Source of the DNA: Ruminococcaceae bacterium UBA3323
GTDB taxonomy: Bacteria > Bacillota > Clostridia > Oscillospirales > Acutalibacteraceae
Assembly (NCBI GenBank): GCA_002361935.1
Contig: DESD01000011.1
Span: forward strand, 527 to 43,190
Length of the DNA stretch: 42,664 bases
Reading direction: 5' to 3'
Under the pieces are notes generated by a model. It did not search any database, was not told where the DNA came from, and worked only from the letters and a program-made list of their open reading frames with translations. Shown here one piece after another: positions 33,254 to 41,776 of this stretch (its first letter is position 1; each line of letters opens with the position of its first letter). The translations under genes were made by a program, and so were the position numbers.

Positions 33254-34240
33254 TTATTGCTGAATTAATCCTGTTTTCTTCTGAGTTGAACTATCTTTTT
33301 CGCTTTTAAGATTTGATGTTTTTGAAATATTTTCAAGTTTCTCTTTAACTGAAGTTCTTTCAATTTTAAGCAATTTATTATAAGCAAAGTCTAGTATTTT
33401 TTCTTTTCTTCGTGATAACATAACTTTATAAAAATTCTTCTGCAATTCAGTTATATACGGTGTTTTATCTATAATAGTGTTGATTTTTTCCATATTAATC
33501 TTAGGAAGAATTCTTTTCAATGCTTTATTACAATCATCATTCTCTAATGAGGAAATAAAGTCAAAATAATTTATCTTGCTATTATTAATCTTTATTCCTG
33601 ATAATGGAATTGAAAAAATACGCAAATCCTGTTCAGATTTACTTTCTAAAGTTGCCTTCATAATAGTTTCATCAGCCTGCGGGTATAAACAACTGCCACA
33701 ATCAAATACCGGAGCAATTGTCATTTCATCCGAATCAACATTATAAAGAAATCCCCAATTTCCGTTATGTCGATCCCAGTTACCAATCAACGCATCGACA
33801 ACAAAAACATCCCAAAACCATTCTTTAAGCTGCAGCGGATCTACTGCCTGTTGTTCCGCAATAGCTTTCATAATATCATTAAGCTCTGTACCGTATCCAT
33901 TGTGTTCTGAATCAATAATTGTATTTTTCAAGGAAGCAAAGTCCTGCAAAACTACACCTGATTTTGTAAAATCCTTGCAAGCAACAACAATCTTTTCTTT
34001 GCCATTCGTATAATAAGTTCCTAGCAATGTTTTTTGAACATCAATTCCGATACTTTCAAATATATGGCAGCCAATATACTCAGAGATACATCCATTAGCA
34101 TAGCTCAATTCCTTGTTTTTCGGAGCAGTAGACGGAAACTTCAGCATATACTGCTCACCTTTATAAATCACTGATATTTTGCTTCCGTTCGCACCTGTGT
34201 ATGTTTTTTTTCTTGTAGGTAAATCAGTAAAATCAATCAT
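33254..34240 (-). CDS. HipA-like / CtkA-family protein kinase
   Basis: This 328-aa protein has the HipA fold landmarks: a glycine-containing loop (GANGSK, 16-21), lysine K34 in YMLKFPST, and the catalytic loop NWDRHNGNWGFL with D156 and N161. The metal-binding aspartate is D180 in PVFDCGSC. It lacks the N-terminal HipA subdomain, so it is closest to the compact CtkA-type kinases. HipA kinases phosphorylate Ser/Thr, often on aminoacyl-tRNA synthetases, and arrest growth. It starts 3 nt after the HTH gene, in toxin-antitoxin order. All catalytic residues appear intact. The target is unknown. A lysine/serine-rich C-terminal tail is present. Confidence 0.82.
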   Translation of the reverse strand: MIDFTDLPTRKKTYTGANGSKISVIYKGEQYMLKFPSTAPKNKELSYANGCISEYIGCHIFESIGIDVQKTLLGTYYTNGKEKIVVACKDFTKSGVVLQDFASLKNTIIDSEHNGYGTELNDIMKAIAEQQAVDPLQLKEWFWDVFVVDALIGNWDRHNGNWGFLYNVDSDEMTIAPVFDCGSCLYPQADETIMKATLESKSEQDLRIFSIPLSGIKINNSKINYFDFISSLENDDCNKALKRILPKINMEKINTIIDKTPYITELQKNFYKVMLSRRKEKILDFAYNKLLKIERTSVKEKLENISKTSNLKSEKDSSTQKKTGLIQQ

Positions 34241-34243
34241 TGG

Positions 34244-34699
34244 CTAAATCCTTTCCATTCTCAAATATTTTTCTCTCAAATACCAAGCCTGTTCATTTGA
34301 TATAGTTTTATCTGTTTCTGCAGAATTAATATCTGCGTTCAACTCACACCAATATAAATCCCAATGTATATCCTGCTCCCCGCTGTCGATAGCTTTCCAA
34401 GATTTTTTCATATTGTCAAGCGATATCTGCAAATATTCAGGTAATCCGCATTCAAGGTAACTTTTATTATTAGGTAAACCGGTTTCCTTATTATAATCAT
34501 TTGGTTCATCAAGGAGCATTATATCTTCCATGGAACAGTTTAAAGCTTTTGAAATTTGAAATATGGTTTTTGCACTGCATTTTTCAATAGAACTTTTTCC
34601 TGAACAAATATCCAAAATTGTTGTCTTAGCAACACCGCTCATTTTTGATAACTGATACTTTGAAACATTTCGGTTATCAAGCATTGTCTGTAAATCCAT
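34244..34699 (-). CDS. XRE/HipB-like antitoxin-type regulator
   Basis: This 151-aa protein has an N-terminal HTH (about 1-57: QLSKMSGVAKTTILDICSGKSSIEK) followed by a roughly 90-residue C-terminal region (YLECGLPEYLQISL, ending LREKYLRMERI). That region probably contacts the kinase encoded 3 nt downstream. The ATG at 34699 has GGAG 8 nt upstream; a longer GTG-started frame would begin inside the promoter and is rejected. It is the likely antitoxin and autorepressor, given the near-palindrome in the promoter spacer. Confidence 0.82.
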   Translation of the reverse strand: MDLQTMLDNRNVSKYQLSKMSGVAKTTILDICSGKSSIEKCSAKTIFQISKALNCSMEDIMLLDEPNDYNKETGLPNNKSYLECGLPEYLQISLDNMKKSWKAIDSGEQDIHWDLYWCELNADINSAETDKTISNEQAWYLREKYLRMERI

Positions 34700-34717
34700 A
34701 ATAATCACTCCAAAGCC

Positions 34718-34746
34718 ATTATATCGGTACACCGACCGTTTGTCAA
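34718..34746 (-). promoter_or_regulatory. Perfect-consensus promoter with operator-like spacer for the HTH-kinase pair
   Basis: On the minus strand TTGACA, exactly 17 bp, then TATAAT: both hexamers are perfect. The spacer contains CGGT-GT-ACCG, an interrupted palindrome, and a second CGGT 4 bp upstream. A promoter this strong normally needs a repressor; the palindrome between the hexamers is where a HipB-like protein would block polymerase. Confidence 0.88.
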
Positions 34747-34883
34747 CTATATTCTATGCAATTATAACTCAGAAAATCCAACTTTACTTACAAAAAAGAA
34801 AAGCAGAAAATCTTATTAGATATCCTGCTGTTTATTTGTATTATCTTAAAAATTGCTTTATTACAACATTAAATGACTTAATA

Positions 34884-35486
34884 TTATAACTCGCACTCCA
34901 TCATAATTACATCGTAATATGTAGCACATACCTTAAAACCAAATTTTTCATATATTTTAACCAAATCAGCATCAGATGGGCTGTTTTCTCTGTTATAATC
35001 AGCTATATATCCCTTTCTTTCCAGTATTTCATCTAGTTTATCATTTTGACCATCAATATGGTAACCACCTACGCCTAAGCTAATTGATTTTATCCCACTT
35101 TGTTTTGCTAAATCTTTATAATATCTCATTAGCAGACTTACAATATGTAATTTTCTAAACCTAATTTGTGTAAAAACTCTATTTATAGATATAGCTGTAT
35201 CATTAGTAGGACCTTCTGAAATAATTTCAGCAAGTTTAAAAACTTCCCCATCAATTCTAATTTTTGATACTAAATTACAACCATTTTTAAATGTTGTTTC
35301 AATTTCAAAATCAAAATTGAATCGTTTTTTAACTGCATTTTTAATTTCAATGGATAACAAATTACATATTTCCAGATATTCTTCTTTTCTTTCTATTTTT
35401 TCTTCACAATTATTCATATACAAACACCTACTTGTATCAACAGGACGACATATTTTTTTATTTTTCTTTCTTCTAAAATTAAACAT
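34884..35486 (-). CDS. GNAT-like acetyltransferase
   Basis: This 200-aa protein has a very basic N-terminus (FNFRRKKNKK). Its C-terminal half resembles the GNAT fold: IVSLLMRYYKDLAKQSGIKSISLGV and, near the end, VKIYEKFGFKVCATYYDVIMMEC, the usual Y-KFGF strand-helix. The acetyl-CoA P-loop (Q/RxxGxG/A) is not clearly visible. The ATG at 35486 has GGAG at 8 nt. The substrate is unknown. It is AT-rich and isolated between a weak hairpin (about 34803-34833) and the M23 terminator, in mobile DNA. Confidence 0.55.
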   Translation of the reverse strand: MFNFRRKKNKKICRPVDTSRCLYMNNCEEKIERKEEYLEICNLLSIEIKNAVKKRFNFDFEIETTFKNGCNLVSKIRIDGEVFKLAEIISEGPTNDTAISINRVFTQIRFRKLHIVSLLMRYYKDLAKQSGIKSISLGVGGYHIDGQNDKLDEILERKGYIADYNRENSPSDADLVKIYEKFGFKVCATYYDVIMMECEL

Positions 35487-35545
35487 AACAAATTCTCCAT
35501 ACTGTTAAATTTATTATTATTTTAACAAAAAACAATAAAAATGGC

Positions 35546-35583
35546 AATAGGCACAGCAGAGCAAATGCTCCACTGTGCCTATT
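35546..35583 (-). terminator. Terminator after the M23 peptidase fragment
   Basis: An 11-bp stem (AATAGGCACAG and CTGTGCCTATT) encloses a second small stem (GAGCA/TGCTC). T-rich sequence follows on the minus strand. It lies about 23 nt past the stop codon and ends the surface-protein operon. Confidence 0.9.
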
Positions 35584-35605
35584 AATCTTTTCTTTTCGAA
35601 AATCT

Positions 35606-36529
35606 TTAAGATAAATATCCAAACGGATTAACTCTATTTCCTGCCAATCGAACTTCAAAGTGACAGTGAGGTCCCGTGGAATTGCCTGTGCTTCCACTCA
35701 AAGCAATTACATCGCCTTTACGAACAGTTTGTCCCTCTTCAACTAAAAGCTTGCTATTATGCCCATAAAGCGTTGATAAGCCATTTCCGTGACTAATTAT
35801 AATATAATACCCGTAACTATTATCAAGCATTCGTACGGTTGAAACAACTCCGTCATCAACTGCAAACACATTACTTCCCGTTGGAACAGGAAAATCAATT
35901 CCTCCATGATAGCTTCCATCCTGATAATAAGGATAACCTGCAGATATAGTTGTTGAAATTGTTGGATACATGAACTGACCTGATCCAACAATAGGTGTTC
36001 CCATTCCTTCGACATCTAATGCAAGTGAACTAAATAATCCTGTAAATTCAGGAGCTTTCATTAAATCTTTAAGTTCTTTCTTTTGTTTTGAATCAAAAGA
36101 ATATAATGCCGCCATTTCATCAACATTCAAATATTCAACTGATATAACCAGTTTTTTCTTTTCGACTTCAATATCTTCCCCAGTTTCATCTTTTTCTATT
36201 ACCAAATATCTTTCAACAGTGGACGAAATATCAATCATATCCCAAAGAACATTACGAATTTCATTATATTGTTCATCTTCTATTACTGCTACAAAACTGC
36301 TCTCAAGCTGTTTAATATCCCAAACGGCAAATATATCCTGCCAGTTCGCAACGGTGTATTGACAACCATAATTTGAAATGGAAAACGAACCAACCTGAAT
36401 TAAAAGAAGCTTATCGGGATATTGCTGTAACAGATTGAAATATTCATTTGTTATTGAATTTTCAAAACATTCTGGAGCGAAATCCTTAAATTCCATTAAT
36501 AGTTCTTTTGCCTGAGAATTAATGCTCAT
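35606..36529 (-). pseudogene. CD1108-type conjugative-element M23 peptidase, N-terminus missing
   Basis: The C-terminal M23 (lysostaphin-type) domain, about residues 185-307, is complete. Zinc and catalytic residues are H208 and D212 in HGGID, H257 in LYGH and the H288-x-H290 pair in PHCHFEV. Residues 1-180 match the central region of the CD1108 family of mobile-element cell-wall hydrolases, which cut a path in peptidoglycan for conjugation machinery. The usual N-terminal transmembrane part is absent. The first ATG (36529) has no ribosome site, and the frame stays open upstream to a stop at about 36611, overlapping another gene. Without a membrane anchor or signal it is unlikely to reach the wall. 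Confidence 0.7.
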
Positions 36530-36564
36530 ATTGCTTTTTGAAACAAGCTGAAGAAAATGGTAAA

Positions 36565-36702
36565 TTATTTCATTATCAACCTTGGAGCTTCGATTTTTCT
36601 GTATTCCTTTTTACTTAAATACGGCAGATTATAATGCTTTTTGTTATCTGCTTTAACCGTTGTTGTTTTCTCTCCGCAGAGAATAATATTAAATCTTTTC
36701 AA
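36565..36702 (-). CDS. Small 45-aa protein after the sortase gene
   Basis: This short basic protein starts at TTG (36702) with an excellent AAAGGAGGG site that overlaps the end of the sortase gene. It begins MKRFNIILCGEKTTTVKADN and ends EAPRLIMK. It contains no signal peptide or transmembrane segment and I do not recognise it. The spacing (12 nt after sortase) puts it in the same transcript. It ends 36 nt before the first ATG of the M23 fragment. The ribosome site makes it a credible gene despite its size. Confidence 0.6.
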   Translation of the reverse strand: MKRFNIILCGEKTTTVKADNKKHYNLPYLSKKEYRKIEAPRLIMK

Positions 36703-36714
36703 ATTTTCCCTCCT

Positions 36715-37437
36715 TTATTCGCTTTGTACGCTTACCGCATGCAGCACAAAGCGTTCGTTCTGATCTGCATTCGTGCAGGTCGAAAGAGTAATAACCGATT
36801 GAATCCTGTTTTCATCAAGTTCAGGATTTAATCGGTTATTTTTGTTAACTGCCTGAAGAAAGGAAGCTGTGTCAGAAACATCGGTGCAATAAATTTTTGT
36901 ATTATCCGCATTGACCTTGTGAAAGGAAAAGACCTTGTATTCAAGGCAGGTTTCATCAGGCAGATAAATATAAACGACCGGATGCGCTTTAGCATAATCT
37001 GTTTTGCTGAATTTCTTTAAGTTAGAAAACATAATACCTCTGCTCTCAAGATTATGACCATATATAACGGTGTTGTAATTTTCAAAAGGCTTTGTATTGT
37101 TATGTTCTATAAAAATGCTGCCTGCTCTTGAAGCGTTGTGATAAATATCACACCTTAAATATTCGTTATTGTCTTTGCCCTGAAGAACAGGATAACTGAT
37201 TTTTGTACCCGGAATATCTATCCAAGCTGCAACATCAGGGTTGAGTGCCTTCAGCGCTTTCCAATCAATATAAAATTCATCTGAATCATCAGCTTCATCT
37301 TCAGTAAAATCTGTTTGAATTTTTCTACAGGTTCTTTCTGCTTCAATGTATTCACTTTGAACGGAAAGGATATAGAATACACCTGCGCAGAAGAGAACAA
37401 AAAGAATTGAAGAAATAAGCCTAATTCTTTTCTTCAC
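36715..37437 (-). CDS. Class B sortase
   Basis: This 240-aa membrane-anchored transpeptidase joins surface proteins to the cell wall. An N-terminal transmembrane helix (about 8-26) is followed by the sortase barrel. The catalytic triad is H128 (VIYGHNLESRGIMF), C221 (ITLSTCTN) and R229 (NERF); the TLSTC signature and overall layout place it in class B. It overlaps the end of the large surface-protein gene by 17 bp, so that protein, with its IPDTG signal, is the obvious substrate. Such pairs are usual cargo of Clostridia conjugative elements. Confidence 0.93.
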   Translation of the reverse strand: MKKRIRLISSILFVLFCAGVFYILSVQSEYIEAERTCRKIQTDFTEDEADDSDEFYIDWKALKALNPDVAAWIDIPGTKISYPVLQGKDNNEYLRCDIYHNASRAGSIFIEHNNTKPFENYNTVIYGHNLESRGIMFSNLKKFSKTDYAKAHPVVYIYLPDETCLEYKVFSFHKVNADNTKIYCTDVSDTASFLQAVNKNNRLNPELDENRIQSVITLSTCTNADQNERFVLHAVSVQSE

Positions 37438-40400
37438 GGTTTTTCTTTCTTAAATAGAAAATAAAAGAGAACAATAACGCTGCACCGCAGAGTACTGTTC
37501 CGATAACTACACCCTTATTAAGCCCTGAATCTCCTGTATCGGGGATTTCAGGTATTTTAATCTTTACCGTCTGCCCTTCATCCTGGATATCGGCATGAAC
37601 AGCAAGCTTCATATCGTCTTTGTAAATCTCTTCAAAAGCAACAAGCTCTGTTTCTGTTGTAATACCCTTGGAATCAAATTCAAAGGCAACAGCTGCAGTT
37701 CCGTCAGCTTCTTCAGGAATAAATACTGCATTTGAAATAACAGGCTTGTTATCAACCTCAAACGGCTTGCCTGTAGCCTTGTTCATCAGAACACCGCTGA
37801 TTGTGTATTCCTTTCCCGGAATTAAATCACGGTAAGCAACAACATCCTCAAGTGTAAGCTCGCCGTCTGCAAAAACCTCTTTCTTTCCGTTTACGGTTGC
37901 CATCGTTCCGATGTTCGGTGTGTGAACCGTGATTGTCTGATCTGAATCATTGATGTCCTCGTGAGCTGTAATCAGGGTTTCGCCCTTGTACAGTGCTTCA
38001 AAAGCAACCAAATCCGTTGTTTCCGTGATAACGGAAGCATCAAATTCAAAAGAAACAATAACCTCTCCGCTTGCTTCTTCCGGTGTAAATACGGTTTCTC
38101 CGAGAACAGGCTCATCCTGAATAACGAAAGGCTCGTTTGTTGCCTTGTTCATCAGAACACCTTTGAGCGTGTATTCCTTGCCCGGAATCAAATCTATATC
38201 CCTGAATAATTTCTCAAATGCAACAAGCTCGGTTTTCTCTGTAATATCCGAGGTGTAGAATTCAAACGGAACAACAACGCTGCCGCTTGCCTTGGTCGGT
38301 GTAAACTTGGCTTCGGCAGTAACCGGTTTATCATAAACAGTAAAAGGCTTTCCTGCAGCCTTGTCCATCAGGCTGCCTTTTACAACATATTCTTTACCGG
38401 GTATAAGGTGCTGATAGGTAACTGTATCCTTAAGAATGATTTTCTCCGCACTGAAAGCATCCTTCTTTTCATTGATTAATGCCGTTGTGCCGATTTCAGG
38501 GATTTTATCATTCTGAACAGTAATTTCAACAACCTGTTTATGCTTGCTGATTGTTACGGAATAGATTTCATCATTCGGAAGATATCCCTTTGCAGGCTCA
38601 AGCTCCTTGATCAGATAGTTTCCTTTTTCGATATCATCAAAGCCGAATACACCCTTGCCGTTTGACTTATCTGTTTCAAGAGCCGTATCTTTTGTAAATA
38701 CTGTTTCTCCTTCTCTGAACAAACCAAATACTGCGCCCTTAATGGCTTCGCTTGTTTCTCTGTCAACCTTGTATCCGGAAACAGAGCCACGAACGATTGC
38801 ATTGTAAAATTCAATCTTATTTGTCTGATTCAGAAGAATATCAACCTTCTGACTCGGCGGAGTAATATACGGATCGGGAACCTCAACCTCTTCGGCTGTA
38901 TAATTTCTGCCGACTAAGACATTTCTGAACCATGCAACACCGTTTTTATCTGTAACGGCATATTCATCAACCTTGATACCGCTGTCCGATGTTCCGAAAA
39001 GATGAATTTTAAAGCCTTCAACAATGCCGTTTTCAGATGTCTTGATAACCTTTAAATCCGCTTTGTTGAATTCATTATGAAATTTTACCTTTGTTGTTTC
39101 GCCGTATTTAACAGATACACCTGTTACCGGTGCAGGCTGTTTGTAATAGGACGGAAGCTCTACCTCATCAAAGGTATAGTTATCACCCGGAAGAACATTT
39201 TCAAAATATGCGATGCCTTGTTTATCGGTAACCGCTGTTTCGTCAACCATTGTGCCGTCTGTAGCTTTGCCGTACATACGGATTTTAAAGCCGTCTACCT
39301 TGCCGTTTTCGGCAGTTTTAATAACCATGGCATTGGATGTTTTAAGAGGATTATGGAAATGCTTTTCAGTTACCTCATTCCAGTTGATATCAACCTTTTG
39401 GCTTGGTGGAACAACATACTGAATGCCTGTTTCAATTTCTTCAATGGTATATTCATATCCGGTATAGATATTTTTAAAAATAGCTTCTCCGTTTTTATCA
39501 GTAACTGCTGTTTCACTAATTTTTATACCGAGATGTGATGTTCCCGTAAGTTTAAACTTATGACCTGCAAGAACACCGTCATCGGCAGTTTTACCTTCCT
39601 TAAGCGTTCCGTACTGAACAGGATCGGTGTAATACAGATAGAATGTTTTTCCGTTAATGGGTTTTCCATTTTCATCAATCTGAATTCGGAATGCTCCGTA
39701 GCTGTTAACCTCATAGCCGTTATCCTTATTCCACTTCATGATCATCTGAGAAGTATCGGCTTCAACACCAATCGGAACAGCCTGTCCGTTGTAGTTTTCG
39801 TAAATCTTGAACCATCCCTGATTCTTGGATGTGTATGTAAGTCCCTTTGCTTCAAAATATTTCGTTTCTTTATCAAAGGTCAACGGAATGCCTGTCGGAT
39901 CAAATTTATTTGTGTCCTTGTTGTACTGCCTTACCTCCAGGTTCAGGCTGTCGAGAATAGTCTGATTATCAAGAATTGTTGGAGAGCCTACCCACGAGCC
40001 GTCATCATGAACAAGATTTCCGTTTTCATCTGTATCAGACCAGAATTTCTGGAATTTAACATTTGCAGTTACCGGATCTTCCTTTAAGGTAATTTTCAGC
40101 TCCTGACCAACCTTGTTATCCGCTAATCTGAATGTACCTGCGCTTCCTTCTTTGTAGATATCGCCGGAAAAGCTTGCATATTTGTTTGTGATCAGATACC
40201 CTTCAGGTGCCGATGTTTCAACAATCTTGAAAATTCCGTTGTTTGTGTCATTATAATAAAGTGTTCCGCTTTCATAGTATCCGGTTGAAGCATTATATGT
40301 GAGGGGCTTTGCATTTCCGTAGCTTCCTGCACTGCCTAAATATTCTCTTACTTCAAATTTTGCTCCGGGAATATTTGCATTGGTTGTAGGATCTACCTTT

Positions 40401-41401
40401 TTTAACTTTACTTTGCCGCTGGCAGCCTGAACCTTTACTGTGATTGAGGTTTTTACCGGGTCTTCCACTTTTCCGTACAGCTTCGTCTGATCCGAACCTG
40501 TAAGGGCAAGAGCAGAGCCGACATTTGTACCTTTTTTCGTAAAGGTCATTGTAACTGTTTTTGCGTTCAAATCGGAAGTCCAGATTCTGAGCTTATTATC
40601 GCCGTTTAATGTACGGTAAATCTTATTTCCTGTTAAGTCGGAAATATTGAAATCACTGAGCTTGCAGTTAGAGTTTGTATTTGTAATTTCAACATATCCG
40701 CTGGATGAAGAGCCTGTATTCTTAAGCGTAACTGTGCTTGAACTGAAAGTTGGCGCCTCTTTATGATTCTTCATTGTATCCAGAATTTTATTGTAGCATT
40801 TTAAAGCATTGGGATAGTTGCTGAAAATAGATTTAGCCCATGAGGTACAGCCTGTATTGTAATTGGTTCTTGCACCTGTTTCGGCTTCCCACATAATAAC
40901 TTGTGTGGCAAGCTGCGCATTTGTAGCTGAATAACCATATGCGTTAGCCGATGTACCATCATAACCATAAATTGAGGCACGGGTAATTATTGTTTGAGCA
41001 GTTCCTGTTAATTCATCGCCCCATAAACCAGTACCTTTAAGATTTGCAGCTTTAGCAGATGTACCATCAGTTCCTTCGTAAATCTGAATACAATACAAGG
41101 GTTCTCCTGTAGATTTTAGATTGTATAATGCAACCTGTCCGCTGTTGTTGTGCGTTTTATTATTTGCTGTAGTCCAATTACCCGTAGAATAATACGCATT
41201 CAGGTGCTTACTCTCAATCGTGTATGTATTACCTACAGTTAAGGCTGCCAGTGCAGGCATAGCTACAGTCATTGTTGAACCAAGCGTTAACAGTGCAAGA
41301 ATAAGTGCAGCTATTTTCAGCCTGCTTTTTTTCAGAAACTTCAGAATTTCTGAAAAGCTGATAGATTTGATTGATTTTTTGCTTTTTTGAGATTTGTTCA
41401 T
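37421..41401 (-). CDS. Sortase-anchored adhesin with thioester, SpaA/Cna_B and VaFE repeat domains
   Basis: This 1326-aa surface protein (numbering below counts from TTG at 41404; the better start is ATG 41401 after AGGAGAGG) carries a signal peptide (about 24-53). A thioester domain (57-310) follows, with C105 in LYCIQ and Q168 in ATQVIMW, which form a covalent host-binding bond in the family. Then come two larger Cna_B-like domains (330-445, 446-595), three related SpaA-like repeats (600-690, 690-780, 781-870), one more SpaA domain (871-966) and VaFE repeats (969-1286). The sorting signal IPDTGDS, a hydrophobic helix and a basic tail close it. The first VaFE unit runs straight into the middle of the second, so about 50 residues are missing. 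Sortase B follows directly. Confidence 0.92.
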   Translation of the reverse strand: MNKSQKSKKSIKSISFSEILKFLKKSRLKIAALILALLTLGSTMTVAMPALAALTVGNTYTIESKHLNAYYSTGNWTTANNKTHNNSGQVALYNLKSTGEPLYCIQIYEGTDGTSAKAANLKGTGLWGDELTGTAQTIITRASIYGYDGTSANAYGYSATNAQLATQVIMWEAETGARTNYNTGCTSWAKSIFSNYPNALKCYNKILDTMKNHKEAPTFSSSTVTLKNTGSSSSGYVEITNTNSNCKLSDFNISDLTGNKIYRTLNGDNKLRIWTSDLNAKTVTMTFTKKGTNVGSALALTGSDQTKLYGKVEDPVKTSITVKVQAASGKVKLKKVDPTTNANIPGAKFEVREYLGSAGSYGNAKPLTYNASTGYYESGTLYYNDTNNGIFKIVETSAPEGYLITNKYASFSGDIYKEGSAGTFRLADNKVGQELKITLKEDPVTANVKFQKFWSDTDENGNLVHDDGSWVGSPTILDNQTILDSLNLEVRQYNKDTNKFDPTGIPLTFDKETKYFEAKGLTYTSKNQGWFKIYENYNGQAVPIGVEADTSQMIMKWNKDNGYEVNSYGAFRIQIDENGKPINGKTFYLYYTDPVQYGTLKEGKTADDGVLAGHKFKLTGTSHLGIKISETAVTDKNGEAIFKNIYTGYEYTIEEIETGIQYVVPPSQKVDINWNEVTEKHFHNPLKTSNAMVIKTAENGKVDGFKIRMYGKATDGTMVDETAVTDKQGIAYFENVLPGDNYTFDEVELPSYYKQPAPVTGVSVKYGETTKVKFHNEFNKADLKVIKTSENGIVEGFKIHLFGTSDSGIKVDEYAVTDKNGVAWFRNVLVGRNYTAEEVEVPDPYITPPSQKVDILLNQTNKIEFYNAIVRGSVSGYKVDRETSEAIKGAVFGLFREGETVFTKDTALETDKSNGKGVFGFDDIEKGNYLIKELEPAKGYLPNDEIYSVTISKHKQVVEITVQNDKIPEIGTTALINEKKDAFSAEKIILKDTVTYQHLIPGKEYVVKGSLMDKAAGKPFTVYDKPVTAEAKFTPTKASGSVVVPFEFYTSDITEKTELVAFEKLFRDIDLIPGKEYTLKGVLMNKATNEPFVIQDEPVLGETVFTPEEASGEVIVSFEFDASVITETTDLVAFEALYKGETLITAHEDINDSDQTITVHTPNIGTMATVNGKKEVFADGELTLEDVVAYRDLIPGKEYTISGVLMNKATGKPFEVDNKPVISNAVFIPEEADGTAAVAFEFDSKGITTETELVAFEEIYKDDMKLAVHADIQDEGQTVKIKIPEIPDTGDSGLNKGVVIGTVLCGAALLFSFIFYLRKKNREEKN
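37547..38500 (-). repeat. VaFE (T-Q ester-type) repeats with a contracted first junction
   Basis: Three units share LIPGKEY...G.LM.KA...PF and ELVAFE or DLVAFE. Unit 3 is complete (IGTMATVNGKKE through QTVKI). Unit 1 keeps the start (IGTTALINEKKD) but loses everything after VAFEKLF; unit 2 lacks the start and begins RDIDLIPGKEY. Spacing from VAFE to the next LIPGKEY is 11 residues at this join and 61 at the next, a difference of exactly 50 residues (150 bp), in frame. Confidence 0.75.
38795..39607 (-). repeat. Three SpaA-like repeats in the adhesin
   Basis: Each unit of about 90 residues carries K...ENG.V.GFKI or a related core, then AVTDK.G.A.F.N, YT.EE.E, and ends with PSQKVDI or similar and HN/YN. 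Units at residues 690-780 and 781-870 are the most alike (IKT.ENG...GFKI). They are stalk domains that extend the adhesin from the wall. Confidence 0.75.
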
Positions 41402-41457
41402 CAAACCTCTCCTTTCATAGAAATATTTTTATATGTAAACAGCGCAAGGCTGGGATT

Positions 41458-41658
41458 TTAGAAATAGACATATAAAACAATAAACACTATAGGAAACGCT
41501 AAAGCTAAAAATATTAGAATAGATTTACTCTTGCTAATCATCTCAGCATCTGCGGTTGATCTTCCCCAAAAATAAGCAGCACCAATTCCTATTGTAAGGA
41601 ATGAGAATGTCACAAGAAGAATTTTTAAAAACAATTGAATTGTTTCGTTTTTGTTCAT
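41458..41658 (-). CDS. Small two-helix membrane protein
   Basis: This 66-aa protein starts at the ATG at 41658 after a good GGAGGTG. Two hydrophobic helices (about 10-30 and 44-66) are separated by a polar loop with GRSTADAEMISKSK. I do not recognise it. It lies 57 nt upstream of the adhesin gene on the same strand and may share its transcript. An upstream in-frame start has no ribosome site. Confidence 0.6.
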   Translation of the reverse strand: MNKNETIQLFLKILLVTFSFLTIGIGAAYFWGRSTADAEMISKSKSILIFLALAFPIVFIVLYVYF

Positions 41659-41679
41659 ATAAAACACCTCCAAAACAAA

Positions 41680-41717
41680 AAAGAGCAATCAACCTTTTTC
41701 AAAGTTAATTGCTCTTT
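41680..41717 (-). terminator. Terminator between the two small membrane-protein genes
   Basis: A 14-bp stem with one mismatch (AAAGAGCAAT..AAC and GTT..ATTGCTCTTT) is followed by T runs on both strands. It lies about 60 nt past the stop at 41777 and just upstream of the ribosome site of the 41458-41658 gene. Confidence 0.8.
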
Positions 41718-41776
41718 AAAGTTTTTTTTGTTATAATGGAAATATATTTAATGTGTGATAAAAACATAGAATTCAA

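Noticed and set aside
34799..34833. Terminator after the GNAT-like gene
   Set aside because: The stem (AGCAG/CTGCT plus ATCT/AGAT) is short and has an internal loop; too weak to list as a feature, though a T-rich stretch follows on the minus strand.
39077..40087. Long plus-strand frames opposite the adhesin gene
   Set aside because: They are shadows of repetitive adhesin coding sequence, without ribosome sites or family resemblance.
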